Of a stretch of DNA of 64,000 nt, positions 37,878 through 46,600 are shown piece by piece. The DNA lies in NCBI RefSeq assembly GCF_039831995.1, contig NZ_JBDOIO010000003.1:2852001-2916000 (forward strand), written 5' to 3'. How positions within the stretch are numbered: position 1 is the first letter of the stretch; every line of letters begins with the position of its first letter. The notes under the pieces are model-generated. The model had not been told where the DNA came from. It did not search any database and saw only the letters and a program-made list of their open reading frames with translations. Both the position numbers and the translations under genes were made by a program. This DNA is from Paenibacillus pabuli. GTDB lineage: Bacteria; Bacillota; Bacilli; Paenibacillales; Paenibacillaceae.

Positions 37878-39341
37878 TTATTGCACGTAAAATGTACCAA
37901 ACAACTGCTCCATCACATCAGTCAGCTTCACATTCCACTGCAGGAATACCTGATCTGCCTCCGGTTTCAAGATCGGTGCTGCGCCATAATAGGCTGGGTC
38001 TAGAATGACATCGTATCCCTCAGCCTCAATCACATTGCTCTGTGCGAGCAGCGCAAGGTAGGCCTTCATCGCACCGATCAGTGCCTGGCGCCCCTCTTCG
38101 GTATTGTTTACTTTGCCGATATACGAATCTTCCGCAGAGCGCTGCAAATCCATGTTAATCGCATCCATAACTCGAATGGAACGAATTTTTTTCCATGCAT
38201 TATTTTGTCCCGCAGCAGGAGTCACCAGCGTATTCACACCGCGAAGCGCCTTCACCTGACGGCCATCATGGAAGAAAATAAATACGCCATTCTGCACGGC
38301 CTGCTCCTGTTCCGCACGCGTCCAGCGACGCGTCACGTCATCGAATGGAGTCGGTGCGTACGTTGTCGATTCGTTCAGACGTTGTCCGGCGATCAGACTG
38401 GCAACATATGCAGACGTTTCCGCTGAACTGTAGTACGCATCCCCCAAACGCACACCGGTACCCACATTGATCACGCCTTCGTGATTCAATGTTAGTGAAC
38501 GTGCGGCAGCCTTCTGTGCAGCTCCTGCAGACGTATCGTCTGCTGTAGTCCCGCCAAATACAGCCATCACCGGTTTACCCTCGCTGCGTACACGTTTCAC
38601 CCAAGCCGCAAAGCTTGCCAACAAAGGCGCATCCGCCGCCTGATCCAGTGCCAATACATCGAATTGCTCGCCTTCCAGCGCACCCTGTACTGCAATATAT
38701 TCCGCGTTCGTCAGATCATCGTTGCCACTGACACCGCCTTTGAATGCCGCACCCGAAACGGTTGCAACCACACCCGTACCATCGCCAATCGCTTGAGCCG
38801 TTACCCACTCATTGCGCTCATCCTCATTGATCTGTTTGGCTAGAGATGCTGCCGATATATCCGCGGTCAGGAGTGCATACAGCATCCGATTTCCTTCAAA
38901 CAGGCGCACTTCATGCTTCGTGTTATCAATTACACCCGGCTGAATGGTGACATAGAATCCGTTCGCACGATCTCCCGGATACTTGGCAGCCAGCTGTAAT
39001 ACGTCCGCATCGCTGCTGTCCTTCAACGTTAGACTGGCTGCTTTTGCCGTGGCGCCTGCTACCCGATAGGCCAGCAACTTTTTCGGGCCGCCCAGCAGGG
39101 CTAGCTTCAAGGATGTATAGGCTGTCCCATTATCCAGTGCATGTGCGGAGAAAATACGTTCAATCGCCGCTTCGCTGCCAACCTCCACAAAGGTTCCCAC
39201 TGGACCCCAGTTTGCCTTGATTGGAACGACAACCGTTCCCCGATTGCCTGCCTGAATGGCTGAAGATGCTGCCGCTTGAAAATTCATATATAAGCCCGGA
39301 AGGACCGGACGATTCGTTTGCTCCCATGTTCCACCTGCCAT
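37878..39341 (-). CDS. XkdK-like contractile tail sheath protein
   Basis: A 487-aa tail sheath protein. The N-terminus (NRPVLPGLYMNFQAAASSAI) and GNRGTVVVPIKANWGP are typical, as are the late motifs QAVQNGVFIFFHDGRQVKA, KKIRSIRVMDAINMDLQRSA and EAEGYDVILDP. Its presence makes the particle contractile. ATG 39341 overlaps the stop of the small upstream gene. Confidence 0.95.
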   Translation of the reverse strand: MAGGTWEQTNRPVLPGLYMNFQAAASSAIQAGNRGTVVVPIKANWGPVGTFVEVGSEAAIERIFSAHALDNGTAYTSLKLALLGGPKKLLAYRVAGATAKAASLTLKDSSDADVLQLAAKYPGDRANGFYVTIQPGVIDNTKHEVRLFEGNRMLYALLTADISAASLAKQINEDERNEWVTAQAIGDGTGVVATVSGAAFKGGVSGNDDLTNAEYIAVQGALEGEQFDVLALDQAADAPLLASFAAWVKRVRSEGKPVMAVFGGTTADDTSAGAAQKAAARSLTLNHEGVINVGTGVRLGDAYYSSAETSAYVASLIAGQRLNESTTYAPTPFDDVTRRWTRAEQEQAVQNGVFIFFHDGRQVKALRGVNTLVTPAAGQNNAWKKIRSIRVMDAINMDLQRSAEDSYIGKVNNTEEGRQALIGAMKAYLALLAQSNVIEAEGYDVILDPAYYGAAPILKPEADQVFLQWNVKLTDVMEQLFGTFYVQ

Positions 39342-39541
39342 TATCCCTTCACCTTCGCTTTCATAAATTGGTTGATTCGTTCTTGCGTTTCCTCAATGGA
39401 AAACGTCTGCTGCGCTGCTTCGTACAGCGCACCATGCAGCACCTCTGCCTTAACGGCAAAGAGGGCTTCCGCATGATTCATCAGCTCAGCCCGCGTATAC
39501 TGCGGGGCAGCCGGTTTGCCTTTTTTAACGGAGCTTGCCAT
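39341..39541 (-). CDS. Small conserved-position protein upstream of the sheath gene
   Basis: A 66-aa helical protein (MASSVKKGKPAAPQYTRAEL, then FAVKAEVLHGALYEAAQQTF). ATG 39541 follows GAGGTGA at nine bases. Short proteins of this kind precede the sheath gene in PBSX-like clusters; the function is unknown. It is coupled to the sheath gene by a TAATG overlap. Confidence 0.75.
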   Translation of the reverse strand: MASSVKKGKPAAPQYTRAELMNHAEALFAVKAEVLHGALYEAAQQTFSIEETQERINQFMKAKVKG

Positions 39542-39609
39542 CGCCATTCACCTCATCTTTGAATTACGGATACTTTTCCTCCCTAGGGATGGTTTCTTGC
39601 CATTCTTGA

Positions 39610-40527
39610 CTATTCGATTCCCTTACTGTGATGAATCTCGCGGATCAACGGTACATCCGTCCCCGGACGGCGAATTCGCTGCTGCAGCGTCAGGCGAATC
39701 TGCCCGTTCAGGTAGGCATCTGCCTGCAAATCAGCTGAAACTTCGTCCACTGTCAGGTACCGGGTATCATCTGTATTCGCCATAGCAATACGGGTCTGCA
39801 CAGCCAGTTGTTCAACCAGACGTGTAACTGTATGACGAATGACCCCCGCATTGGAAGCTACTACATGTCCAGTCCACTGCTTTCGTATCTCCAGCGCCGA
39901 GGTGCCCGCCGCAGCTGAATTGTATCCCGTCAACCGCCACAGTACAGACTGTGTCTCGTAACCTCCTGGCCAGATATCCCCATGAACGGCCCAGTCGGAG
40001 CCAAGCTCTGCCTTGGTCCAGTCCTGGAGCGCAGCCATCCAAGAATCCTGCGTATCCACAGATACACTCTCCTCAGTGGATTCAGGAACATACACCCCGA
40101 ATCGCAGACTTCGCGTCATCATTCCCGATTCGGCGTCCACCCGGTCACAGTCGGATGAGCCAAAATAGATGCAGGTAAATGCTGCACCCTCCTCATCCTC
40201 CAGCCGCACCTGATGAAGTCCTTTTACCAGCTCCGCGGACCACATTTCCAGCCGTTCTGCTCCACCATCATCCGGGCGAACGTACGGAGAGATTTTAATA
40301 ATTCGTCGGTACCCTGCCCAAGCAGACTTTGGTACTTCTTCAGCAAAAGCAACGACCGCACAAGGCCCTGTCAGAACCTCACCCTGTGCAGGCACATCCA
40401 GCACCCGGCCATCCCATGCCGGAACGAGTGCTGCAAGCTTTTGCTTCAGTGTCTGTCTCACAGCCACACTCATTTGGTTTGTCCCTGTAGCTATAATGTT
40501 TGTTTCACTTTGGATAGACACATTCAT
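39610..40527 (-). CDS. Tail terminator/completion-like protein with an internal duplication (tentative)
   Basis: A 305-aa protein heading the tail operon. I do not recognise a named family with certainty. Two halves (about 1-155 and 155-305) each show an N-terminal helix, a beta pair, a long amphipathic helix (EMWSAELVKGLHQVRL; HTVTRLVEQLAVQTRI) and a final beta strand (RSLRFGVYVPE; QIRLTLQQRIRRPG). This is the pattern of small tail-terminator proteins (gpU/SPP1 gp17 type), so a tandem fusion is possible. ATG 40527 is preceded by AAGGGGG at short spacing; an ATG 13 codons earlier has no ribosome site. Confidence 0.55.
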   Translation of the reverse strand: MNVSIQSETNIIATGTNQMSVAVRQTLKQKLAALVPAWDGRVLDVPAQGEVLTGPCAVVAFAEEVPKSAWAGYRRIIKISPYVRPDDGGAERLEMWSAELVKGLHQVRLEDEEGAAFTCIYFGSSDCDRVDAESGMMTRSLRFGVYVPESTEESVSVDTQDSWMAALQDWTKAELGSDWAVHGDIWPGGYETQSVLWRLTGYNSAAAGTSALEIRKQWTGHVVASNAGVIRHTVTRLVEQLAVQTRIAMANTDDTRYLTVDEVSADLQADAYLNGQIRLTLQQRIRRPGTDVPLIREIHHSKGIE

Positions 40528-40655
40528 CTCGCCCCCTTCAGCTGCACGTTTGTCATCTGCTCGCATGATGCAGCGGCCATGCGGCAGCCCATGACTCCCC
40601 CTTGATCTCAGTGACTGAGTAAATGATAAATACCGAGATCAATGCCGGACACGAA

Positions 40656-40783
40656 TCACCGCATCAAAAAGACCGGCCTCTTGGCCGGTCTGTACATAAG
40701 CGTATGAGCTTTCGGTGTGTGTCCGTTTGCGATTGATCCGATAATACAATCTTACACCCTTTTCTCCCTAGCGCGGACGGTGA
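40656..40783 (-). repeat. Leader/terminator module, left copy (upstream of tail operon)
   Basis: On the minus strand this 128-bp unit is closed by TCACCG..CGGTGA. It contains AAAAGGGTGTAAGATTGT followed by ATTATCGGAT (28 bases identical to the right copy), CATACGCTTATGTACAG, and an intrinsic terminator GACCGGCC..GGCCGGTC-TTTTT. It lies between DUF4127 and the first tail gene. Confidence 0.8.
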
Positions 40784-40861
40784 ATCGGATGACTTCAGTA
40801 TGGTTTGAGGCGTATCTTCGGCGGAAAAAAGACGAGTCCGTTCATGTCAATCCGCCCAACA

Positions 40862-42655
40862 TTATTTAAGATTAACATGCGGACTCAATGTAATTTCAAA
40901 TGCACGTCCCCAGATGAAATCCGGATTGGCATAGTCGAGTGCAGCACTGCAATATTTCGCATACAACACATCGCAGTCGCGGATCTGGTTGATCGCCACA
41001 TTACCCGGAGCAAAAGCTGTTTTGCTCGCCAGTCCCGCGGTGTACGTCTGCATCAGATCCCGAAGCAGGGTTTGCAGGTGAGCGTAATCTTCCTCGGAGT
41101 TGAACAGCACCATATTCTGGTCCGCAAGGGTAGCCACATTGGTATAGAGCGCATGAGCTCTGGAGTACGTGCGGATATCCGCGATTGCTACCGCTTTATA
41201 GTAGTAATCTTTCAGGAACCGTTTGAACAGCAATGATCCATGCGCATCAACAGCTTCGTGAAGAGCAGAAGCGCGCTTTTCTGTGGTAACAAAAGCATAT
41301 CGGGATTGTCCCATGCCTACGGCAAGGCCCATCTTGTTCCCCGGTGTATTCCAGGCGCTATAACCCAGAACCCGGCCGGTATACGGACTGTTCAGCAGGG
41401 CTTCCGCTACATCCACATTCGCTGGTCCTTTTCCGACAAAATCAATCAGCACCGCCGGCAATCCTTGCTCACTAATGCTCGTCAGGCGTTCAACCGCGGC
41501 TTGGACCTGATCCAGCGCCGTAATCGCAATAATCTCGATATCCACACCTGGCTTTGGTCCCGGCTTTCCTGAAGGCCCGTTTGTCAGGCGATCCAGTTCC
41601 GAGGACATGTCAAGCGAAGTAGCTTCCTCAGCATCTCCTGGATAAGCCGCATCTGCCACAAGCACCCCACCTACAATATCAATGTGACGAGCTACATTCT
41701 CGTGAACATCCATATATTCATAGGTATTAATAATCGTGGAACCGTGAGGACCGTAATAATTCACAGCGTAACGTGTTTTCGTACCGCCCCGCAGCAGCTG
41801 ATTTGCCATCCGTGCGACTAGCGCGTGACCGAGGCCGTCCGCATCCGGAAGGATGATGGCCCGTTCTGGATTTTGTCCGTCATTTCCCCCCAGCCATTCG
41901 TTAATCCGTGCTTCTACATAGTTAATCTCGTTAATCTGAACTCCCTGTGTATTCGCATCGTCGACACCTACTGCGAGGAAATCAATGTACCCTTTGCGGG
42001 CCAGCTGATCCAGAATGTACAGGTTTGTTTTGAACTTGTGCTGTCTGGTGTTGTAATACTGCTCTTTGTTGAAAAAAGTCGTTTCACCATACTCCACACC
42101 ATCTGGCGACAGGTTGTAGCCGTTAATAATGTCCTCAAACTCGGTATAGGCCTGACGCGGCTGCTGCATGAGCGCACGGGACTCGTTGTAGGCATCAAGT
42201 GCAAGACCGTCTGCAAATGACGTGGTCGCCAGTCGCATTACCGTATCCATCACATACACCGGTTTACGCGGGTATTTTTCCTTGATCACTTGAATCACAT
42301 TGAGCAAACGCGTCGTTTCTTCATCATACTCCGGATAAGTGCCTCCTCCGTCTTCCCGAAGCTGACGACTGCCAATGAGGCCCCCATAGGCCAGCATATC
42401 GGATGAAATAATGAAACCATCGACTTGGGCAGCATGCTTCAGAATAAACGTATAAATGTTGGTTGGAATGCCATACGTAGGTGCAGACGTGCCGAGCAGC
42501 GTTGTGCCTTCTGTCGTCTTTTCCGAATCGAGGCGGTTTTGAATGTCACCCGGGTTTGGCGTTACGATATGGATGCCTGCTGCCTTCCCTTGAACAATGA
42601 CGTCATCCAGGTTAGCCGGCCGATCATCCAGTGGAACATACAATACGGTTTTCAT
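40862..42655 (-). CDS. DUF4127 family protein
   Basis: A 597-aa cytoplasmic protein of the DUF4127 family, recognised by YVPLDDRPAN at the N-terminus, DGFIISSDMLAYGGLIGSR, VYVMDTVMRLA and LPDADGLGHALVARMANQL. The family has no settled function; the paired Asp/His-rich motifs suggest a hydrolase-like enzyme. ATG 42655 follows GGAGGTTACATGAT. It is monocistronic and enclosed by two direct copies of a leader/terminator module. Confidence 0.9.
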   Translation of the reverse strand: MKTVLYVPLDDRPANLDDVIVQGKAAGIHIVTPNPGDIQNRLDSEKTTEGTTLLGTSAPTYGIPTNIYTFILKHAAQVDGFIISSDMLAYGGLIGSRQLREDGGGTYPEYDEETTRLLNVIQVIKEKYPRKPVYVMDTVMRLATTSFADGLALDAYNESRALMQQPRQAYTEFEDIINGYNLSPDGVEYGETTFFNKEQYYNTRQHKFKTNLYILDQLARKGYIDFLAVGVDDANTQGVQINEINYVEARINEWLGGNDGQNPERAIILPDADGLGHALVARMANQLLRGGTKTRYAVNYYGPHGSTIINTYEYMDVHENVARHIDIVGGVLVADAAYPGDAEEATSLDMSSELDRLTNGPSGKPGPKPGVDIEIIAITALDQVQAAVERLTSISEQGLPAVLIDFVGKGPANVDVAEALLNSPYTGRVLGYSAWNTPGNKMGLAVGMGQSRYAFVTTEKRASALHEAVDAHGSLLFKRFLKDYYYKAVAIADIRTYSRAHALYTNVATLADQNMVLFNSEEDYAHLQTLLRDLMQTYTAGLASKTAFAPGNVAINQIRDCDVLYAKYCSAALDYANPDFIWGRAFEITLSPHVNLK

Positions 42656-42720
42656 ATCATGTAACCTCCTGTTTATTAAATTCAGTCTTATATAAGTACC
42701 CGATTAGAGCAGGCTCACCA

Positions 42721-42845
42721 TCACCGCATCAAAAAACCGGCCCCCCAGGCCGGCTGTACATTAGCGTATGTGCTATCGACTGTGTCCCCTGCTGCTAATC
42801 CGATAATACAATCTTACACCCTTTTTCCGGCTCTGCTGACGGTGA
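42721..42845 (-). repeat. Leader/terminator module, right copy (upstream of DUF4127)
   Basis: The 125-bp counterpart of 40656-40783: TCACCG..CGGTGA ends, the same 28-base block, CATACGCTAATGTACAG, and a terminator GCCGGCC..GGCCGG-TTTTTT on the minus strand. It stands 66 bp before the DUF4127 start, and no minus-strand gene lies just upstream for it to terminate, so it reads as an attenuating leader. Confidence 0.8.
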
Positions 42846-42987
42846 AAGGTACGGTTTCCGTCTGATTGTCGTCGCCCTCCCGGAGGTAAAAAGTCGGTTC
42901 CAAATGATCTCTGTTACGATCGTCAAACTTTACGCTTATATTGTACGTTTAGTACATATAAACAAGACCGTGTAAAGGGTGGATATC

Positions 42988-43461
42988 ATGAAAGCATCGG
43001 ATTGGTTCTATTTGTGGATAGCCATACCCTGTTATATGGCAGGGCCCGTTATGTACGCCATGACAATGTATATTCTCTACCAGGAAACGAACGTATTGAC
43101 TGTCCCCCTTCTTGGATGGACTGCTGCAACATTTTCGTCCGTTGTTATACTGTTTTATCTGCTTACGGTCATCCTCTTGCGTGTGCTAAAGATCTATTTC
43201 TTTTGGCTGCAAACACTGCTCTATATGCTCCTTTCCCTCATACCCGTGTATATGACTGCTGTTCTTATGGGTTCAGGAACTTCCCGACTGCCAGGACTTT
43301 CTTTTCCGTTCACACCTGATGGCATCCCATTATTAGTGTTCTGGGAGAGTATCGCAGTTATGAGTTCCTGGGGTGTCTGGGCTGCTCACAATCCTTCCAT
43401 TAAACGTCTCTTCTTACTCTTCTCCGGTGTCATTCTTATCCTGTTTATCCTTGAGTTCTAA
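42988..43461 (+). CDS. Integral membrane protein, unknown function
   Basis: A 157-aa protein with about five hydrophobic helices (YLWIAIPCYMAGPVMYAMTM, LFYLLTVILLRVLKIYFFWL, LYMLLSLIPVYMTAVLMG, LFLLFSGVILILFILEF). ATG 42988 follows AAGGG. No family motif is recognised. It is isolated between minus-strand genes. Confidence 0.72.
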   Translation: MKASDWFYLWIAIPCYMAGPVMYAMTMYILYQETNVLTVPLLGWTAATFSSVVILFYLLTVILLRVLKIYFFWLQTLLYMLLSLIPVYMTAVLMGSGTSRLPGLSFPFTPDGIPLLVFWESIAVMSSWGVWAAHNPSIKRLFLLFSGVILILFILEF

Positions 43462-43478
43462 CCTCGTTAAAACCAAAA

Positions 43479-43509
43479 AAGAGCACCAGCCATTTCAGGC
43501 AGTGCTCTT
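43479..43509. terminator. Bidirectional terminator
   Basis: AAGAGCACxGCC..GGCxGGTGCTCTT with TTTTTTGG on the minus strand. It lies between the convergent membrane protein and the unknown gene at 43583. Confidence 0.8.
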
Positions 43510-43582
43510 CATCATTTATATGTTTGCTATCGTTCACTATGCATCCTTTAATGCCATGAGCGAGCGCCTTAACATTTTATAC

Positions 43583-44533
43583 TTAAGCAATAATATATCG
43601 AAAATTCTCCCAGCTCTCCGGGAACGAATTCCCGTTTCTTGTATGATGATAGAAGCTGAACGGAAATTTGAACACATGGCCTGTGTTCCAATCGCGAGAT
43701 CTTCGGTCGGTGAGCCAGTATTCCAGCTCGTGCGGCAGAGCCGTCGAACGTTCGGCAGGAACCAGCGGCAGCACGTCAACCGGAGATTGCAATGTCCACT
43801 GTCCATCTTCACTTACCGCTTCCCGGCTCAATCGGAGGGCCTTTATCATCGTCAGGAACGGTGGGATTCCTTTGTGGAACAGTGCCGGATAACCCAGCTC
43901 ATGTAATATATTGAGCGCATGTCCGTAGGTCAGCATATGACCGATCAGATCATGATGAGCTTCTGCCTGATAGATGGCAGGGAAGGCCCCAAGCTCATCC
44001 AGAATCAACCGGGATAGCTGCTCCGGTCCTTCGATATGAGGGAATTCATCCTTGTCATCAATCTGCAGACTGCGGATTTCCTTAACCGTTGTGTTCAGCC
44101 ACGATCTTCCCGGGATGGTCTTCTCAAACGAATCGATCAGCTCCACCATCTGTTCGATATCCTGCGCTGTGCCCCAGCCATCCAGCTCGCGGATGGCCTT
44201 CAGCGTAAGGGCCCCATAGATTGCTTGGTGTCCAACCCAGTGAAGTTCCCCGATCGTACGGTCCAGTGCTTCCGTGATCCGTGCCTCTGCTTCTTCCCGT
44301 TCGAGCATTTCACCACGGGTAGATTGTGGCTCCTGATCTATTCCGTGTTTGCGAAGCATCGCTTTCGCCTCTGCGGTAACGCTGCCCGCCGCAAGAGCGG
44401 ACAGACGATTCTCCCGAACCCAGAAATAAGCGGCTATAGCTCCTGCTCCATAATGGGCATGCCACAGGTCACCCGTACGCTCTCGACTTGAAACGATGAC
44501 CCTCAGACCCTCTTCCAACAAACGTCGATCCAT
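43583..44533 (-). CDS. Unknown, mostly helical protein
   Basis: A 316-aa cytoplasmic protein that I do not recognise. It looks wholly alpha-helical, with His-rich segments HWVGHQAIYGALTLKAIRE, YQAEAHHDLIGHMLTYGHAL and a Phe/His-rich end (FKFPFSFYHHTRNGN). The His pairs could bind a metal, but this is a guess. ATG 44533 follows GGAG. It is 121 bases downstream of the first VOC gene on the same strand and may be read through with it. Confidence 0.7.
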   Translation of the reverse strand: MDRRLLEEGLRVIVSSRERTGDLWHAHYGAGAIAAYFWVRENRLSALAAGSVTAEAKAMLRKHGIDQEPQSTRGEMLEREEAEARITEALDRTIGELHWVGHQAIYGALTLKAIRELDGWGTAQDIEQMVELIDSFEKTIPGRSWLNTTVKEIRSLQIDDKDEFPHIEGPEQLSRLILDELGAFPAIYQAEAHHDLIGHMLTYGHALNILHELGYPALFHKGIPPFLTMIKALRLSREAVSEDGQWTLQSPVDVLPLVPAERSTALPHELEYWLTDRRSRDWNTGHVFKFPFSFYHHTRNGNSFPESWENFRYIIA

Positions 44534-44654
44534 AACGTCATCACTCCTTCACCGTAATAATATACTTCATAACACCATGTTTACATTGTGTTTACTTCTA
44601 TAAAATGAATCAAATCGTGCATATATGCCCGTTTCGCTTCCCAGATTCAATCAT

Positions 44655-45290
44655 TTACCCAAACTGTAATCTGCTGACACCTTGTATGACAACTTCGAGC
44701 GGGAATCGTTGTGCCTTTTGCTCCGAAAAGAACCAGATCCGTTCCTTTTTCACCACGATAAACAGACCGCTTACGTCTCCGATCGGGGCAAAGGTTTCAC
44801 TTATCGCTCCCCATTGGTTTAAACCCACTTGCTCCAATTCCCCCACCGTAGACAGTACATCTTCGGATACAAGCCCCACCTCGCACACTTGCAGCAGATC
44901 CTCCGCCGAGAAAGGACGGTTACTCTCATGATGGGTATTGTGATGAGCAATCAGCTCCAAAATGTTGCCAGCAGGATCCTCGAAATAGAGGGAATGGGAA
45001 TTCCAGTTCTCTGAATAAGTCTCATCCTCTCCATCCTGCGTACGAAGCTCTACACGTGCTGCTGCCCAGGCTTTGGCCTCCTGAAAACGATTTTTTGGAA
45101 TCATCCAGGCAAAGTGGTAGAAGGGCTCGTGCTCCATTTCACTGTGGACAAATATCATGTTTGAGTATCCGATCTGCAGGGTGAAGGAAGAATCACAGTC
45201 AGCAACCACCTTCAGTCCGAGAGTATCCCTATAGAAATGTTTAATCTCTGCCAAACGAGCGGTGTACAGCTTCACTTCTTCAAATATCAT
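44655..45290 (-). CDS. VOC superfamily protein (glyoxalase/dioxygenase fold), long form
   Basis: A 211-aa protein with a VOC module in the N-terminal half: EVKLYTARLAEIKHFYRDTL, FYHFAWMIP and SLYFEDPAGNILELIAHHN, where the His and Glu suit a metal site. The remaining ~90 residues (VGLVSEDVLSTVGELEQVGL..) look like a second, degenerate half. ATG 45290 follows GAGAGGAGG. Substrate unknown. It lies 18 bases from the next VOC gene, an obvious operon pair. Confidence 0.85.
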   Translation of the reverse strand: MIFEEVKLYTARLAEIKHFYRDTLGLKVVADCDSSFTLQIGYSNMIFVHSEMEHEPFYHFAWMIPKNRFQEAKAWAAARVELRTQDGEDETYSENWNSHSLYFEDPAGNILELIAHHNTHHESNRPFSAEDLLQVCEVGLVSEDVLSTVGELEQVGLNQWGAISETFAPIGDVSGLFIVVKKERIWFFSEQKAQRFPLEVVIQGVSRLQFG

Positions 45291-45308
45291 CTGATTGCCT
45301 CCTCTCGA

Positions 45309-45764
45309 TCACACCCTTCCGTGCATCTTCTCCCATGCACTCCAAGGCACCATACCTAGCTCCGGCTTCGCTTCATCCGGAAGCATGGATATGAATTCAA
45401 GAGAATGACCATCTGGGTCCGTGAAATATACCGATACAGCCGGCATCCAGCCGAATACATACAGCTCACCGATATCATCATCAAGGAAGTTGTGCGTTGT
45501 AATCCCTTTATCCTCCAAATAAGTGACCGCATGCTTCATGTCCTCCAGCGATACGTGGAAGGCAAAATGCTGCCGCTGCACCTGCTCTGGCTCCTTTTCC
45601 CAAAGTCCCAGCATGGCATTCCCCTCACCACCAATCCAGTAAAACGAGTTACCGCGTTCCTTCTGCCCGTAAGCATGTGGCAAACCAACAATTTGTTCAT
45701 AAAAATGATGTGATCTCTCCAGATTCGTTACGTTCAAATGGGTTTCAAATATACCTCTGATCAT
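45309..45764 (-). CDS. VOC superfamily protein (glyoxalase/bleomycin-resistance fold)
   Basis: A 151-aa protein with the paired beta-alpha-beta pattern of VOC enzymes: FETHLNVTNLERSHHFYEQI, NSFYWIGGEGNAMLGLW, QHFAFHVSLEDM and SVYFTDPDGHSLEFISML. The metal-ligand positions (H, H, E) are present. The start is ATG 45764 with AGAGG eight bases upstream. Function may be dioxygenase, isomerase or drug binding. Confidence 0.85.
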   Translation of the reverse strand: MIRGIFETHLNVTNLERSHHFYEQIVGLPHAYGQKERGNSFYWIGGEGNAMLGLWEKEPEQVQRQHFAFHVSLEDMKHAVTYLEDKGITTHNFLDDDIGELYVFGWMPAVSVYFTDPDGHSLEFISMLPDEAKPELGMVPWSAWEKMHGRV

Positions 45765-45838
45765 GTACATTACCTCTTTCTCTGTCTACTTCTCTTTCTT
45801 ATCTCATTTCAATTCTCTACATTGCCATAAGGAGACCC

Positions 45839-46414
45839 TCAGCTTCCGGATGATTCCCGAGCAGACGTTAATATTTGGGCCAGGTTCAGGAACGAACCAA
45901 TCACCCGCTGAATCCGATCCTCAATGTCCTGGCTGCCTTCATATTCCTCATATCCGTCAAAGGTTGCTTCAAAACGCCTACGCTGCGCACCGCCGATAGA
46001 GATCCACTCCTGCGCATTAATCCCATGCAGATTGCGAACGATAGCCTGCAGCTGTAAAAGAGAGCTAACCCCCACCGCTCCTCCCGCTGAGCTGATCGAC
46101 AAGACCGGTTTGCCACTAAAGTGAGCCTGGCTTAGGTGATCCAGTGCATTTTTGAGCACCCCGCTGATGCTGCCGTGATACTCTGGTGTCGATAAAATAA
46201 TGGCGTCTGCCGCGAGCATGCGCGAGTTCAGTTCTGCCAGGTTAGGATCATCTGCCTGCTTCTCATCCGGTGCGTAGAATGGAACTGGTGTCTGATACAG
46301 ATCAAACAGGCTCGCCTCATGTCCCTGGCTGCGGATGACTTCGACCGCATATTCCCCTAAACGTGTACTGGTTGCATTCTTTCGGTTGCTTCCTGCCAAT
46401 ACGATGATCTTCAT
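45839..46414 (-). CDS. NADPH-dependent FMN reductase
   Basis: A 191-aa flavodoxin-like reductase. The FMN phosphate loop is GSNRKNATSTRLGEYA (8-23), followed by STPEYHGSISGVLKNALDHL and SAGGAVGVSS. Members reduce FMN, quinones, azo dyes or chromate with NAD(P)H. ATG 46414 follows AAGAAGGAG. It precedes the two VOC genes on the same strand with a 74-base gap. Confidence 0.9.
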   Translation of the reverse strand: MKIIVLAGSNRKNATSTRLGEYAVEVIRSQGHEASLFDLYQTPVPFYAPDEKQADDPNLAELNSRMLAADAIILSTPEYHGSISGVLKNALDHLSQAHFSGKPVLSISSAGGAVGVSSLLQLQAIVRNLHGINAQEWISIGGAQRRRFEATFDGYEEYEGSQDIEDRIQRVIGSFLNLAQILTSARESSGS

Positions 46415-46534
46415 CTATGTCACACTCCTTCTTGTTTTTGTATGTTCTTCCACAACCAACCTTCAACTCTTCTGTACCTATCTTACCTTGCTTCTTCTTC
46501 CAAATCGTCAGCAGATAGACTTAACTTGCAGCAC

Positions 46535-46563
46535 AAAAAAACTCAACCTTTCGGTTGAGTTTC
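46535..46563 (-). terminator. Terminator of the two-component operon
   Basis: AAACTCAACC-GAAA-GGTTGAGTTT followed by a T run on the minus strand, 38 bp past the response regulator stop; a fine GNRA-looped hairpin. Confidence 0.9.
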
Positions 46564-46600
46564 TACGACTTTAGGCTGAGAATGAATGGATCGGAATCGG

